In this document: one piece after another, positions 36,014-44,081 of the stretch
How positions within the stretch are numbered: position 1 is the first letter of the stretch
How the letters are laid out: each line of letters begins with the position of its first letter
The notes under the pieces: model-generated
Told to the model about the DNA's origin: nothing
What the model saw: only the letters and a program-made list of their open reading frames with translations
The model's database searches: none
Made by a program: the position numbers and the translations under genes
Assembly (NCBI RefSeq): GCF_900188325.1
Contig: NZ_FZPD01000002.1
Span: 186,001-250,000, forward strand
Source: Ekhidna lutea
GTDB taxonomy: Bacteria > Bacteroidota > Bacteroidia > Cytophagales > Cyclobacteriaceae
DNA: 64,000 nucleotides
Reading direction: 5' to 3'

Positions 36014-36619
36014 TTAATCTTCTTCTATCAACTCTAAAACGTCCATAATCTGTCCATAGTCTTTATATCCCGGTCGATCTTCTTCAGTAGCTTCAAGTGC
36101 GAGCCCGGGATAGTTGCCCATGTTCTTATCCTCTGCTATTCCGTACCCTTTCAGAAGTTTAAGGTTCCCGTTGTAGTATCCAATTTGACTATCAATCTGA
36201 TCGGTAAGAGTAGAATTACTGGATTGAACTACCACCATTTTCACCAGTTCATCCAAATAACTAAGATTCGATTTTAACTTGGATAATTCATTTTCATCTT
36301 CAATTGAAAGCCTGAATATGATAGGTTTTCCAAGAAGGTGAACCTGCTCGACCAAATCCAACGAATGAATTTCTACATAATCAACAGGATATTTTTTGAC
36401 TGACTCTTTTATTTGATTCAGGTCTGCTCCATGAAATTCTCCCGCAAACTTAACGCCAGCGACCCATTCGGTTATTTCCTTAAAATCCTCTTCACTTACC
36501 TGTGAATCTGATGTCGGGTCAATATTAAACCCAAGTACATCAACCATCATTCCTGCACAATAACGAGCATCGGATAGGTTGCTAATGTTGCTGATTTTAA
36601 CGAAAGTTTTGAGCGCCAT
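36014..36619 (-). CDS. TrpF-like TIM-barrel protein, catalytically degenerate
   Basis: 201 aa from the ATG at 36619; the ATG at 36667 adds a non-conserved leader that runs into the divergent gap. The opening VKISNISNLSDARYCAG mirrors the phosphoribosylanthranilate isomerase pattern VKICGIT...DA, but the catalytic Cys is Ser10. The later Asp-containing strand is also not recognisable. It is therefore probably not a tryptophan enzyme. The gene is divergent from the second thioredoxin pair. Role unknown. Confidence 0.6.
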   Translation of the reverse strand: MALKTFVKISNISNLSDARYCAGMMVDVLGFNIDPTSDSQVSEEDFKEITEWVAGVKFAGEFHGADLNQIKESVKKYPVDYVEIHSLDLVEQVHLLGKPIIFRLSIEDENELSKLKSNLSYLDELVKMVVVQSSNSTLTDQIDSQIGYYNGNLKLLKGYGIAEDKNMGNYPGLALEATEEDRPGYKDYGQIMDVLELIEED

Positions 36620-36707
36620 GGTCTGAAATGATTTTCTCTCGCAAAGAAAGCCAACACTTCGAAACATTTTGAATTAATTTGCTGTTTTGCATCAAAAACA
36701 TTCAAGA

Positions 36708-37022
36708 ATGGCAGTAGAGCTTAAGACAGACGAAAATTTTCAGGATACGCTAAAAAGCAATGATAAAGTGGTTGTAAAATACTTTGCAGACTGGTGTGGA
36801 AGCTGTCGTTTATTTGCACCAAAGTTTCGCAGGCTTTCTGAAGATGATCGCTTCTCTGATGTTACGTTTTTAGATGTTAATGCGGAAAATAGCCCTGAAG
36901 CAAGGAAGCTTGCTGGCGTTACTAATTTGCCATATTTTGCAGCTTTCAAAAATGGTGAACTAGTGGGTGGACAAGCCACCAGTAAAGAAGATTCTGTCGT
37001 TGACCTAATAAGCGAACTTTAA
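36708..37022 (+). CDS. Thioredoxin-family protein, CGSCR active site
   Basis: 104 aa from ATG 36708; a TTG at 36687 is in frame but upstream of the fold. Active site WCGSC in YFADWCGSCRLF, cis-Pro in NLPYFAAF. It is closely related to the copy at 31322 (both followed by Arg and sharing PKFRRL). It is immediately followed, with no gap, by the small partner gene. This duplicated pair has no OxyR beside it. Confidence 0.88.
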   Translation: MAVELKTDENFQDTLKSNDKVVVKYFADWCGSCRLFAPKFRRLSEDDRFSDVTFLDVNAENSPEARKLAGVTNLPYFAAFKNGELVGGQATSKEDSVVDLISEL

Positions 37023-37265
37023 ATGAAAATACCAGCCATAAAACAGCTTGTAGAGCAGTACACAAAAGAAGATTTGGAAAATGCTGAGGCTGCAATAGCC
37101 GCTGAGCAACAGCCAAACATTGAAATTCCGGGTGATGACGAAGGAGAACAATTGACGCATGCATATGCTGCGATACAGATTATGCAAAGCATGGAAGAAA
37201 ACGGAGTTGATTTCAAAACAGCATTACGTGAGTACACCGGAAGAGTGAGAAACTCAATTTCTTGA
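37023..37265 (+). CDS. Small acidic protein paired with thioredoxin (copy 2)
   Basis: 80 aa helical protein whose ATG directly follows the thioredoxin stop (TAAATG), so translation is coupled. It is the counterpart of the 84-aa protein at 31087. It opens with MKIPAIKQLVEQYT and closes with a basic tail. Function unknown; the conserved pairing implies that it acts with or on the thioredoxin. Confidence 0.7.
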   Translation: MKIPAIKQLVEQYTKEDLENAEAAIAAEQQPNIEIPGDDEGEQLTHAYAAIQIMQSMEENGVDFKTALREYTGRVRNSIS

Positions 37266-37335
37266 TCGGAATCGTTTGCGTGGAAAAGCAGTTCACCAAG
37301 ATGTTTCAGTAGGTGTGTGTCGCTATTTTTGACTA

Positions 37336-39741
37336 ATGCGAACACCCCTCATCATTTTCTTCTTATTATCCTTCTTTGCCATTCAAGCCCAAAGTGTCTC
37401 AATCACTTTTGAGGTTAATATGTCCTACCAAATACAGCAGGCGAATTTTGACCCTGAAAATGAATTTGTAGACATAGCTGGAACCTTCAATGAATGGGGT
37501 TCAACACTGAATAAACTGAATGATTCTGACGGTGATAGTATTTGGTCAGTTACTATTCAAGGATTTAGCAACGGACAAAACATAGAGTTTAAGTTTAGAT
37601 ACAATGGACAATGGGATGATCGGGAAGAATTTCCGGGAGCAGGCAATAACCGAACCCACATTGTCGGCTCAAGCGACGAAACACTTTCATTCTGGTATAA
37701 CGATGAAGAACCTGCAACAGGTCCGGCGGTAGCTAATATCGGGTCATCATCTTCATTTACTTATGTAGGTGGATCCATCCTCTTTTCAGATGAATCAAAA
37801 GGTCAGATAGACGATGTAGAATGGGTTTTTGAGGGAGGTACACCCAACACCTCTGTGGAAAGTAATGTTTCTGTAACCTATGACACTCCAGGCACTTATG
37901 ATGTCACACTTAGAGTATCCAATAGCTTTTCAGAAGATGAGAAAATCTTACAAGACTTTATTAAAGTAGAAGAGCAATCCACTGAAGATTTGGCTTGGTG
38001 GAACGAAACCACCTTCTATGAAATATTTGTTAGAAGTTTCTATGATAGTGATGGTGATGGAATAGGAGATTTTAACGGAATAACCGAAAAACTGGATTAT
38101 CTAAATGATGGCGATCCTACAACTTCAACTGACTTAGGGGTAGAAGGTATTTGGTTAATGCCAATTCATGATTCTCCAAGTTATCACGGATACGATGTAA
38201 ACGATTACCGATCCATTAATCCGGATTACGGTTCAATTGATGACTTCAAAAACTTCCTGGATGAAGCACATAAAAGAGGAATTAAAGTCATTATTGATTT
38301 AGTATTGAATCACTCATCCACAGAAACAGACTGGTTTAAGGAATCTCAATCTTCACCAAGTTCTGCTAAAAGAAACTGGTATCGCTGGTCTGACTCAAAA
38401 CCCTCATATTCAGGGCCGTGGGGTCAGAATGTTTGGCATGGCAGTAGCAGTCCCTATTACTATGGATTGTTTTGGGGTGGTATGCCCGACCTGAATTATG
38501 AAGAACCTGCATTAAAGGAAGAGATGTTTGATATTACAAGATTTTGGCTGGAAGAAATTGGAATCGATGGTTATCGACTTGATGCAGTTAAATATATCTA
38601 TGAAGATGGCAATCAGTTGGAAGACTTACCTGAAACGCATGCCTTTTGGAGAGAATGGGTTGCAATAACCAAACAATCCAATCCGGATGCCTTGTCTGTA
38701 GGAGAGGCATGGACAAGCACAGAAAAAGTAGTGCCTTATGTCGTAAATGATGGGTTAGATTTTTGTTTTGAATTTGATCTAAGTTCAGCGATGTTGAACA
38801 GTGTAAAAACCGGAGATGCTTACCATGTAAGCAATCAAATAAACAAAGTCATCAACAGCTATCCTTATTATCAATTTGCATCATTTGCCACTAATCACGA
38901 TCAAAACAGAATCATGGATGAGTTGTCTTCTGATGAAGATAAGGTCAAGCTAATTGCAGCAACATACCTTACCTTACCGGGAGTGCCTTTTGTTTATTAC
39001 GGTGAGGAGGTTGGAATGCTGGGAAGCAAGCCAGATGAAAATATCCGACGACCTATGTCCTGGAGCAATGCTTCTCATGCTGGTTTTTCAGAGAGCTCTC
39101 CATGGAATGCACCTTCTGATAACTATTCGACACATAATGTAGAAGTAGCAAAGCAGGATGGAAGCTCATTATTTAATTGGTACCGACGGTTAATTAATTT
39201 GAGGAACAATGAAGTGGCATTACAAAAAGGAGTGTACCGTGAAATTGTTACAAAAAATGCTTCAGTTTTGGCCTTCTGGAGGGAGTTTGAAGATGATCAA
39301 TTATTGATAATGATTAACTATGGTGATACTCAAGCTACAGAAACGATTTCAACATCAGAATTAAATCCTATGGACGAAAATCAAGCAATGGTTGACTATT
39401 TAGATGCATCAACACGGATAGATGTGTCGAACATTTCAAGCTTTGATCTTAAACTTTCGGCCAATCAGGTACGAATTCTTCAACCTGGATCTCTCACTTT
39501 AAGCACGAAAGTGAGAGACAATCTAACTGTATTTCCAAATCCAACCTCTAATCAGTTGTATTTAGAAAACATTCAGGTGCCTTTTTACTATCAATTGATG
39601 GACATCAAGGGAAGGGTTATTAGAAGTGAATCAAACCAAACCAACCGGTTAATTGATGTCTCTGATCTTGCTACTGGTACGTATCTTCTCAAGCTAATTG
39701 ACAGAGATAGTAAAAGCACAGTCAAGGTTCAAATAAATTGA
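37336..39741 (+). CDS. Secreted alpha-amylase (GH13) with starch-binding, PKD and T9SS domains
   Basis: 801 aa multidomain enzyme. Signal peptide, an N-terminal CBM-like beta domain (about 20-125, FVDIAGTFNEWGSTLNKL), a PKD-type domain (about 130-215), GH13 catalytic barrel (about 220-640) with nucleophile D416 in GYRLDAVKY, acid/base E457 in VGEAW, and D522 in TNHDQ. A C-terminal type IX secretion sorting domain (about 725-801, VFPNPTSNQLYL ... GTYLLKL) marks export to the surface. It probably degrades starch or glycogen outside the cell. It is 70 bp downstream of the thioredoxin pair but functionally separate. A TAnnTTTG box (37324-37331) ends 4 nt before the ATG. Confidence 0.92.
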   Translation: MRTPLIIFFLLSFFAIQAQSVSITFEVNMSYQIQQANFDPENEFVDIAGTFNEWGSTLNKLNDSDGDSIWSVTIQGFSNGQNIEFKFRYNGQWDDREEFPGAGNNRTHIVGSSDETLSFWYNDEEPATGPAVANIGSSSSFTYVGGSILFSDESKGQIDDVEWVFEGGTPNTSVESNVSVTYDTPGTYDVTLRVSNSFSEDEKILQDFIKVEEQSTEDLAWWNETTFYEIFVRSFYDSDGDGIGDFNGITEKLDYLNDGDPTTSTDLGVEGIWLMPIHDSPSYHGYDVNDYRSINPDYGSIDDFKNFLDEAHKRGIKVIIDLVLNHSSTETDWFKESQSSPSSAKRNWYRWSDSKPSYSGPWGQNVWHGSSSPYYYGLFWGGMPDLNYEEPALKEEMFDITRFWLEEIGIDGYRLDAVKYIYEDGNQLEDLPETHAFWREWVAITKQSNPDALSVGEAWTSTEKVVPYVVNDGLDFCFEFDLSSAMLNSVKTGDAYHVSNQINKVINSYPYYQFASFATNHDQNRIMDELSSDEDKVKLIAATYLTLPGVPFVYYGEEVGMLGSKPDENIRRPMSWSNASHAGFSESSPWNAPSDNYSTHNVEVAKQDGSSLFNWYRRLINLRNNEVALQKGVYREIVTKNASVLAFWREFEDDQLLIMINYGDTQATETISTSELNPMDENQAMVDYLDASTRIDVSNISSFDLKLSANQVRILQPGSLTLSTKVRDNLTVFPNPTSNQLYLENIQVPFYYQLMDIKGRVIRSESNQTNRLIDVSDLATGTYLLKLIDRDSKSTVKVQIN

Positions 39742-39870
39742 TTTGACGATCAGCCGACACTGACTTCAAGTTTTCCTTGTAAATCCACAAGCATACAATC
39801 TTTCGTATGATAATTAAACTAGTTTAGCTGGCGAGAATATTTAGCTCTCACGACATTACAAATAATTCCT

Positions 39871-40842
39871 ATGGAAGCATATTTAGATACCACAAAAGAC
39901 ATTTATAAGAGAGCAGCAGAAACCCCAGATGTAGGGCTTTGCTGTACTACTACACCAATCTGGGCTTTCCCCGGACTTGATATCCCAAAGATCATGCAGC
40001 AGATGAATTACGGCTGTGGTAGTACGGTACACCCAAGAGACTTGATCAACGATCCAAAGATTTTATATGTTGGCGTAGGCGGAGGAATGGAACTGTTGCA
40101 GTTTTCGTACTTCAGCAGACAAAAAGAAGGTGTAGTAGGAGTAGACGTAGTAGATGAAATGCTTGAAGCATGTGAAAGGAATTTCAAGGAGGCAGAACAA
40201 ACGAATGATTGGTTCCAATCGGATTTTGTCAGCTTGAGAAAAGGTGATGCACTTAACCTGCCAGTAGAGGATTCATCCATTGATGTAGCTGCCCAGAATT
40301 GTCTCTTCAACATCTTTCATGAAGAGGACTTAAAGAAAGCACTTAAGGAAATGTACAGGGTTCTGAAACCACATGGCAGATTGGTATTATCTGACCCGAT
40401 CAGTGAGGATGTCATGCCTGAAAACCTTAAAAATGATCCTGAATTGAGGGGACTATGCCTAAGTGGCGCCCTTCCACTCAAGCAATACATTGACATGATT
40501 ACTGAGGTTGGATTTGGAACAGTTGAAATAAGAGCCAAACGTCCTTATCGCATTCTCGATTCTAAACATTATGATACAGATCAGCCGATTCATATTGAAA
40601 GTGTAGAAGTATGCGCGATAAAAGATCCAATGCCGGAAGATGGTCCTTGTGTTTTCACAGGCCGTACAGCTATCTACACAGGAGACAAAGAATACTTTGA
40701 TGATCACGCAGGGCATGTATTGATGTACAATCAACCATTATCTGTGTGCGATAAGACAGCCGGGAATTTGCAAGCAACAGGTAGTGAAGACATCTATGTT
40801 AGCGAGAGCACCTTCTTTTACGATGGGGGAGGTTGTTGTTAA
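39871..40842 (+). CDS. arsM: Arsenite methyltransferase ArsM (arsenosugar type)
   Basis: 323 aa SAM-dependent methyltransferase. SAM loop ILYVGVGGGMELL (about 64-76) and the arsenite-binding cysteines C24/C25 (GLCCTT), C49 (NYGCGS), C144 (AQNCLFN) and C196 (GLCLSGAL) are conserved. The C-terminus ends in YDGGGCC, typical of the Bacteroidota/cyanobacterial ArsM linked to arsenosugar synthesis. It methylates As(III), typically as a glutathione or other thiol complex. The radical-SAM partner ArsS is absent; instead an MBOAT gene starts 18 bp downstream, so the two are probably one operon. Confidence 0.88.
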   Translation: MEAYLDTTKDIYKRAAETPDVGLCCTTTPIWAFPGLDIPKIMQQMNYGCGSTVHPRDLINDPKILYVGVGGGMELLQFSYFSRQKEGVVGVDVVDEMLEACERNFKEAEQTNDWFQSDFVSLRKGDALNLPVEDSSIDVAAQNCLFNIFHEEDLKKALKEMYRVLKPHGRLVLSDPISEDVMPENLKNDPELRGLCLSGALPLKQYIDMITEVGFGTVEIRAKRPYRILDSKHYDTDQPIHIESVEVCAIKDPMPEDGPCVFTGRTAIYTGDKEYFDDHAGHVLMYNQPLSVCDKTAGNLQATGSEDIYVSESTFFYDGGGCC

Positions 40843-40860
40843 TTAAATAGTAACCACTAA

Positions 40861-41988
40861 ATGCAAGTACTTCTAATTTATGTTCTAATTGGGGCAATAA
40901 CAGTTGGTATTTATTGGGCAGTAAAGGAAGAACTTCAACCATTTGTCGTCATAGCTGGAAGTGTTGTTTTCTTTTCATTACATGATGTATTTTCCCTACT
41001 AATACTTGCAACAACGAGTATCATTACATTTTACCTGTTAAGACGAGGATCAGGAAGGAATTTCTATTTCAGCTTAAGTTTCATTCTTCTTAGCTTCCTG
41101 TTTATCATTTTCAAGGTTGGCGTAACAATTGAAGAAGGCTCCTTCAGTGCATCTCTTCCGCTTGGGATGTCTTTCTATCTTTTTCGGTTACTTCATTATG
41201 CCATTGAATCATTCAAGGGGAATTTGCGAAATACAGACCTGAAGTCATTCATGACCTTCATGTTTTTTCTTCCGGTAATGATTATTGGCCCAATCATCAG
41301 ACTTGGAGACTGGTCCAAAGAAATGAAACGAAGGAGATGGAATCCCGAGCTGTTTTCCAATGGAATGGAACGGATTCTGTTTGGGTTTTTAAAAATTACC
41401 TTCCTTGGAAACTTCTTAGTAAATGCAAAACTTTCCACTTTCATTCGATCTTTTGAAGATGAGCAATCCTGGATTGTAAACTATTTAGAGTGCTTTCAAT
41501 ACACAGCAAATTCATATCTGCAGTTTGCAGGTTATTCAGATATTGCAGTTGGTCTATCAATGCTTTTTGGTATCCGTATTATGGAAAACTTCCGTTTCCC
41601 TTTTCTGGCTACTGATATTAATGATTTTTGGAAAAGGTGGCATATATCCCTTTCTAATTGGTGTAGAGATTATATTTTTATGCCCGTCGCTTCGTTTTCA
41701 AGGCTTACATGGCTTGCCATTATTGCATCTATGCTTGTGCTTGGACTTTGGCATGAATTATCAGTGCGATACATTCTCTGGGGATCGTTTCATGGGGTAG
41801 GAATTGTAATTTGGAACTTGCAGGATAAGTATTTTGGCAGAAAACTATCTGATGGAGCAATGAAGATTTATTCAATATTTGGAAGAATAATCACACTTCA
41901 TTTCGTCATTTTTAGCTTTGCCTTTGTGAAGGAAGAATCAGTCAGCGAATCTTTTAGAATTTTATTGATACTTGTTGGACTTGACTAA
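40861..41988 (+). CDS. MBOAT-family O-acyltransferase (DltB/AlgI-like)
   Basis: 375 aa polytopic membrane protein. Conserved MBOAT residues are seen in FWKRWHISLSNWCRDYIF (H261) and GLWHEL (H298, the catalytic His position). Length is closer to DltB (about 400) than AlgI (about 470-500). It would transfer an acyl group across the inner membrane. The gene lies 18 bp after arsM and its stop abuts the start of a 47-codon gene whose product resembles DltX. Substrate unknown; an arsenolipid or envelope modification linked to ArsM is only inference. Confidence 0.85.
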   Translation: MQVLLIYVLIGAITVGIYWAVKEELQPFVVIAGSVVFFSLHDVFSLLILATTSIITFYLLRRGSGRNFYFSLSFILLSFLFIIFKVGVTIEEGSFSASLPLGMSFYLFRLLHYAIESFKGNLRNTDLKSFMTFMFFLPVMIIGPIIRLGDWSKEMKRRRWNPELFSNGMERILFGFLKITFLGNFLVNAKLSTFIRSFEDEQSWIVNYLECFQYTANSYLQFAGYSDIAVGLSMLFGIRIMENFRFPFLATDINDFWKRWHISLSNWCRDYIFMPVASFSRLTWLAIIASMLVLGLWHELSVRYILWGSFHGVGIVIWNLQDKYFGRKLSDGAMKIYSIFGRIITLHFVIFSFAFVKEESVSESFRILLILVGLD

Positions 41989-42132
41989 ATGACTATTTAC
42001 ACGTTTTTCACACGCTTCTTTAACAAAAAGATTGCCGGTTTTCTGACGGCAATCACATACCTGATTATGTTGCTTATCATCTGGTATTTTATAGGTGTTG
42101 AAGAAGGTGATTTCAGGTATTTGAATTATTAA
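41989..42132 (+). CDS. 47-aa membrane micropeptide, DltX-like
   Basis: ATG follows the MBOAT stop directly (TAAATG). The product has a basic N-terminus (FFNKKIAG), one transmembrane helix (LTAITYLIMLLIIWYFIG) and a short acidic tail ending FRYLNY. DltX, the obligate micropeptide partner of DltB, has the same size, topology and an FxYxxF-type end, and its terminal Tyr is thought to carry the acyl group. The match in position, topology and terminal motif supports a real gene despite its size. It was missed by ordinary length cut-offs. Confidence 0.7.
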   Translation: MTIYTFFTRFFNKKIAGFLTAITYLIMLLIIWYFIGVEEGDFRYLNY

Positions 42133-42569
42133 TAGGCAATATTCTAAAAACAGTTGCAGTATTTCTACTTTGCCTATAATCACCTTCATGTTAATTGTTT
42201 TGTATATAAAATTGTCCTATCATCTTTAATCCCAAACAAGGTGATCAGCGTATTCTAAAGTATTAGAAAAGGTTAAAACTTCCGTTGCGTTAAATATTTC
42301 ATTTGAATTTTAAAAGCCTGCAGAAGGTTCCTTGATTTCAATTTCTTCACTTTTCTAAATGAAAAGGTGATGAATAACAATCAGGTTAAATACCTTCTCG
42401 AATAAGGAAACACGGAAACACCATGCGGTAGTAAGGAATGTAACCAGGAAGGAAGGAGAGCAGCAAATAATCTCTCCGATTTTTAGAAACAATTGATTGT
42501 AGTTATGTGTTAATTCTGAAAGATAGAACCAAAAATCATAAGAGTGTGTTTGCATTAACTTCTAAGTAA
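42133..42569. other. Non-coding gap
   Basis: About 440 bp without a supported gene. The middle (42361-42490) holds a purine-rich, hairpin-containing segment listed separately. The flanks are A+T-rich and contain nothing else I can name. Confidence 0.6.
42361..42490 (+). ncRNA. Candidate structured RNA (low confidence)
   Basis: A purine-rich block unlike its A+T-rich surroundings contains repeated GGAAACAC (42406 region), GGAAGGAAGG, several short stems (AGGT/ACCT, CCTT/AAGG) and a terminal hairpin GGAGAG (42455-42460)/CTCTCC (42472-42477) followed by GATTTTT. The end resembles an intrinsic terminator on the + strand. I do not recognise an RNA family; SRP, 6S, tmRNA and RNase P signatures do not fit. 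It might also be a dispersed repeat. Confidence 0.3.
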
Positions 42570-42599
42570 TTGTCAATCCGAATTGTCTAACTAACTTCG
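42570..42599 (+). promoter_or_regulatory. Promoter of the SRAP gene (TTG-N19-TAACTTCG)
   Basis: TTG at 42570-42572 is followed after 19 nt by TAACTTCG (42592-42599), one base off the Bacteroidota -33/-7 consensus TTG-N17-23-TAnnTTTG. The box ends 4 nt before the GTG at 42604, implying a leaderless transcript. Confidence 0.45.
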
Positions 42600-42603
42600 C
42601 ATT

Positions 42604-43350
42604 GTGAGTCACGATATTTCCCATTCTACCAAAAATGCCAAACTATATGCCAAACGCTATGGAAACACAGATATGTGGGAAGAGGCGCTAGAAGAAAGCA
42701 TTCCCTACTATCACGTTTCCGGAATGGATGAACCAGATCTTCCAGTCATACTGAACGAAGATCCTGAAAATGTCAATTTCGTGCATTGGCCATTTATGCC
42801 ATTTGAATTTGCACCCAAGATTAATGGCAAGCCTATGAAAACCCTTCACGCGAGAGACGATAGGATTTTTACAGAAAAAAGTATTTATCGGGGTGCTGCA
42901 GAATCTAGAAGATGCCTGGTGATGCTGGATGGTTTTTTTGATGAGTATAAGAAGGGTGATAAGACATTCCCTTTCTATATCCAACTGAAAACCAAAGAAC
43001 CCTTTATGGTTGGCGGATTGTGGCAAACATTTACAGATCCTGTCGATGAAGTGGAAACGAACACGGTAACATTGGTCACAGGACCTGCTAATAAGGAAGT
43101 AGCCTGGGTTCGTAATGAGGAGCCTTACACTCCTGAGTCCCGGATGATGTTCATCGTTGATAAAAAGGACGATGAAACCTGGTTACATGGAAGTCCGGAG
43201 GAAGCCAAAGCCTTGATCAAACCATTTCCCGACGGAAAGCTCGACTATTATCCATGTCAGCCACTGAAAACGGTCAAAAGACTGCACCGGTTTTATTTAG
43301 GAAATGTGCCCTCATTGCTAGAGAAAAGGCACTACAAGGAATTGGACTGA
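42604..43350 (+). CDS. SRAP-domain (YedK/HMCES-like) protein lacking catalytic residues
   Basis: 248 aa beginning GTG. The fold of the SOS-response-associated peptidase family is evident (SRRCLVMLDGFF ... PFYIQLK, GLWQTF, RMMFIVDKKDD). SRAP proteins normally expose Cys2 and use it to crosslink abasic sites; here residue 2 is Ser (AGT). The catalytic Glu of GFYEW is Asp113 in GFFDEY, and the usual IHxRMP His is replaced (WVRNEEP, about R170). The NARAET DNA-binding motif reads HARDDR. It is thus a degenerate member that may still bind single-stranded DNA. It stands alone, converging on greB. Confidence 0.75.
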   Translation: MSHDISHSTKNAKLYAKRYGNTDMWEEALEESIPYYHVSGMDEPDLPVILNEDPENVNFVHWPFMPFEFAPKINGKPMKTLHARDDRIFTEKSIYRGAAESRRCLVMLDGFFDEYKKGDKTFPFYIQLKTKEPFMVGGLWQTFTDPVDEVETNTVTLVTGPANKEVAWVRNEEPYTPESRMMFIVDKKDDETWLHGSPEEAKALIKPFPDGKLDYYPCQPLKTVKRLHRFYLGNVPSLLEKRHYKELD

Positions 43351-43455
43351 TTCAATGAGTACGTGGCAAGCTACCTTGCTGCGCGGATAGCCCGACCAAG
43401 CTAGAAATTAGTTAAAAAATGATCCTGTAATAGTCTGAGATCTATTTTGGTTAAC

Positions 43456-43971
43456 CTACTTCTGATACGCTATTTTAAGAATTTTCCATACAAAATCACC
43501 CATTTTGGTATTAACTACCACCTCATCTCCAACCGTTTTATTAAGCAACGATTTAGCCATGGGGGAGTCCATGGATATATAATCTTTATTACCGATGAGT
43601 TCTTCGTAACCTACAATCCGAAATCGCTTTTGAAGACCTTTCGCTTCGTTTTTGATTTCAACCCATGCACCAAACATCACTTTTCCCTCTTGATTTGGGT
43701 GGTAGTCTACAACTTTTAAGTTGTCAATACATTTACTCAGATAGCGTATGCGACTATCAATTTCTCGAAGACGCTTTTTGTTGTAATGGTAATCGGCATT
43801 TTCTGAACGATCTCCCAAACTTGCGGCCCATGAGACCTTCGCGGTAATGTCCGGACGTTCAACTCGCCACAAGTGATCGTGTTCGTCCCTTAACTTTTGC
43901 ATGCCTTCGGGAGTAATCAATTGCGAGCGGATTATTTTGGGAAGTGTTGATTCTGGAATTTTTCGCCTCAT
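43456..43971 (-). CDS. greB: Transcription elongation factor GreB
   Basis: 171 aa from the ATG at 43971; a second ATG two codons earlier is possible. N-terminal coiled coil with the conserved tip SLGDRSENADYHYNKKRLREID and a C-terminal FKBP-like domain (GAWVEIKNEA ... SPMAKSLLNKTVGDEVVV). It rescues backtracked RNA polymerase by stimulating transcript cleavage. The N-terminal leader (RRKIPESTLPKIIRSQ) is longer than in E. coli but common in Bacteroidota. Confidence 0.9.
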   Translation of the reverse strand: MRRKIPESTLPKIIRSQLITPEGMQKLRDEHDHLWRVERPDITAKVSWAASLGDRSENADYHYNKKRLREIDSRIRYLSKCIDNLKVVDYHPNQEGKVMFGAWVEIKNEAKGLQKRFRIVGYEELIGNKDYISMDSPMAKSLLNKTVGDEVVVNTKMGDFVWKILKIAYQK

Positions 43972-44081
43972 AATCAATGATCTTGTTTTGAAAACGTTCG
44001 CAAGTTATATAATGATGGATCGTTTGTTTATGCAGAGCAATCCCGCCAGATCTTTATCCATTTACTAGATAGGCTTGAAGA

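Noticed and set aside
36014-36619. Functional trpF
   Set aside because: The catalytic Cys is replaced by Ser and no other trp gene is nearby, so the biosynthetic name was not applied.
42361-42490. Signal recognition particle RNA (GGAAGGAAG resembles its apical loop)
   Set aside because: The required apical stem with symmetric bulges around GGAA cannot be formed from the surrounding bases.
42355-42555. 66-codon ORF on the - strand
   Set aside because: It reads the candidate structured RNA segment antisense, has no plausible start context or neighbour, and has biased hydrophobic composition typical of purine-rich DNA read in reverse.
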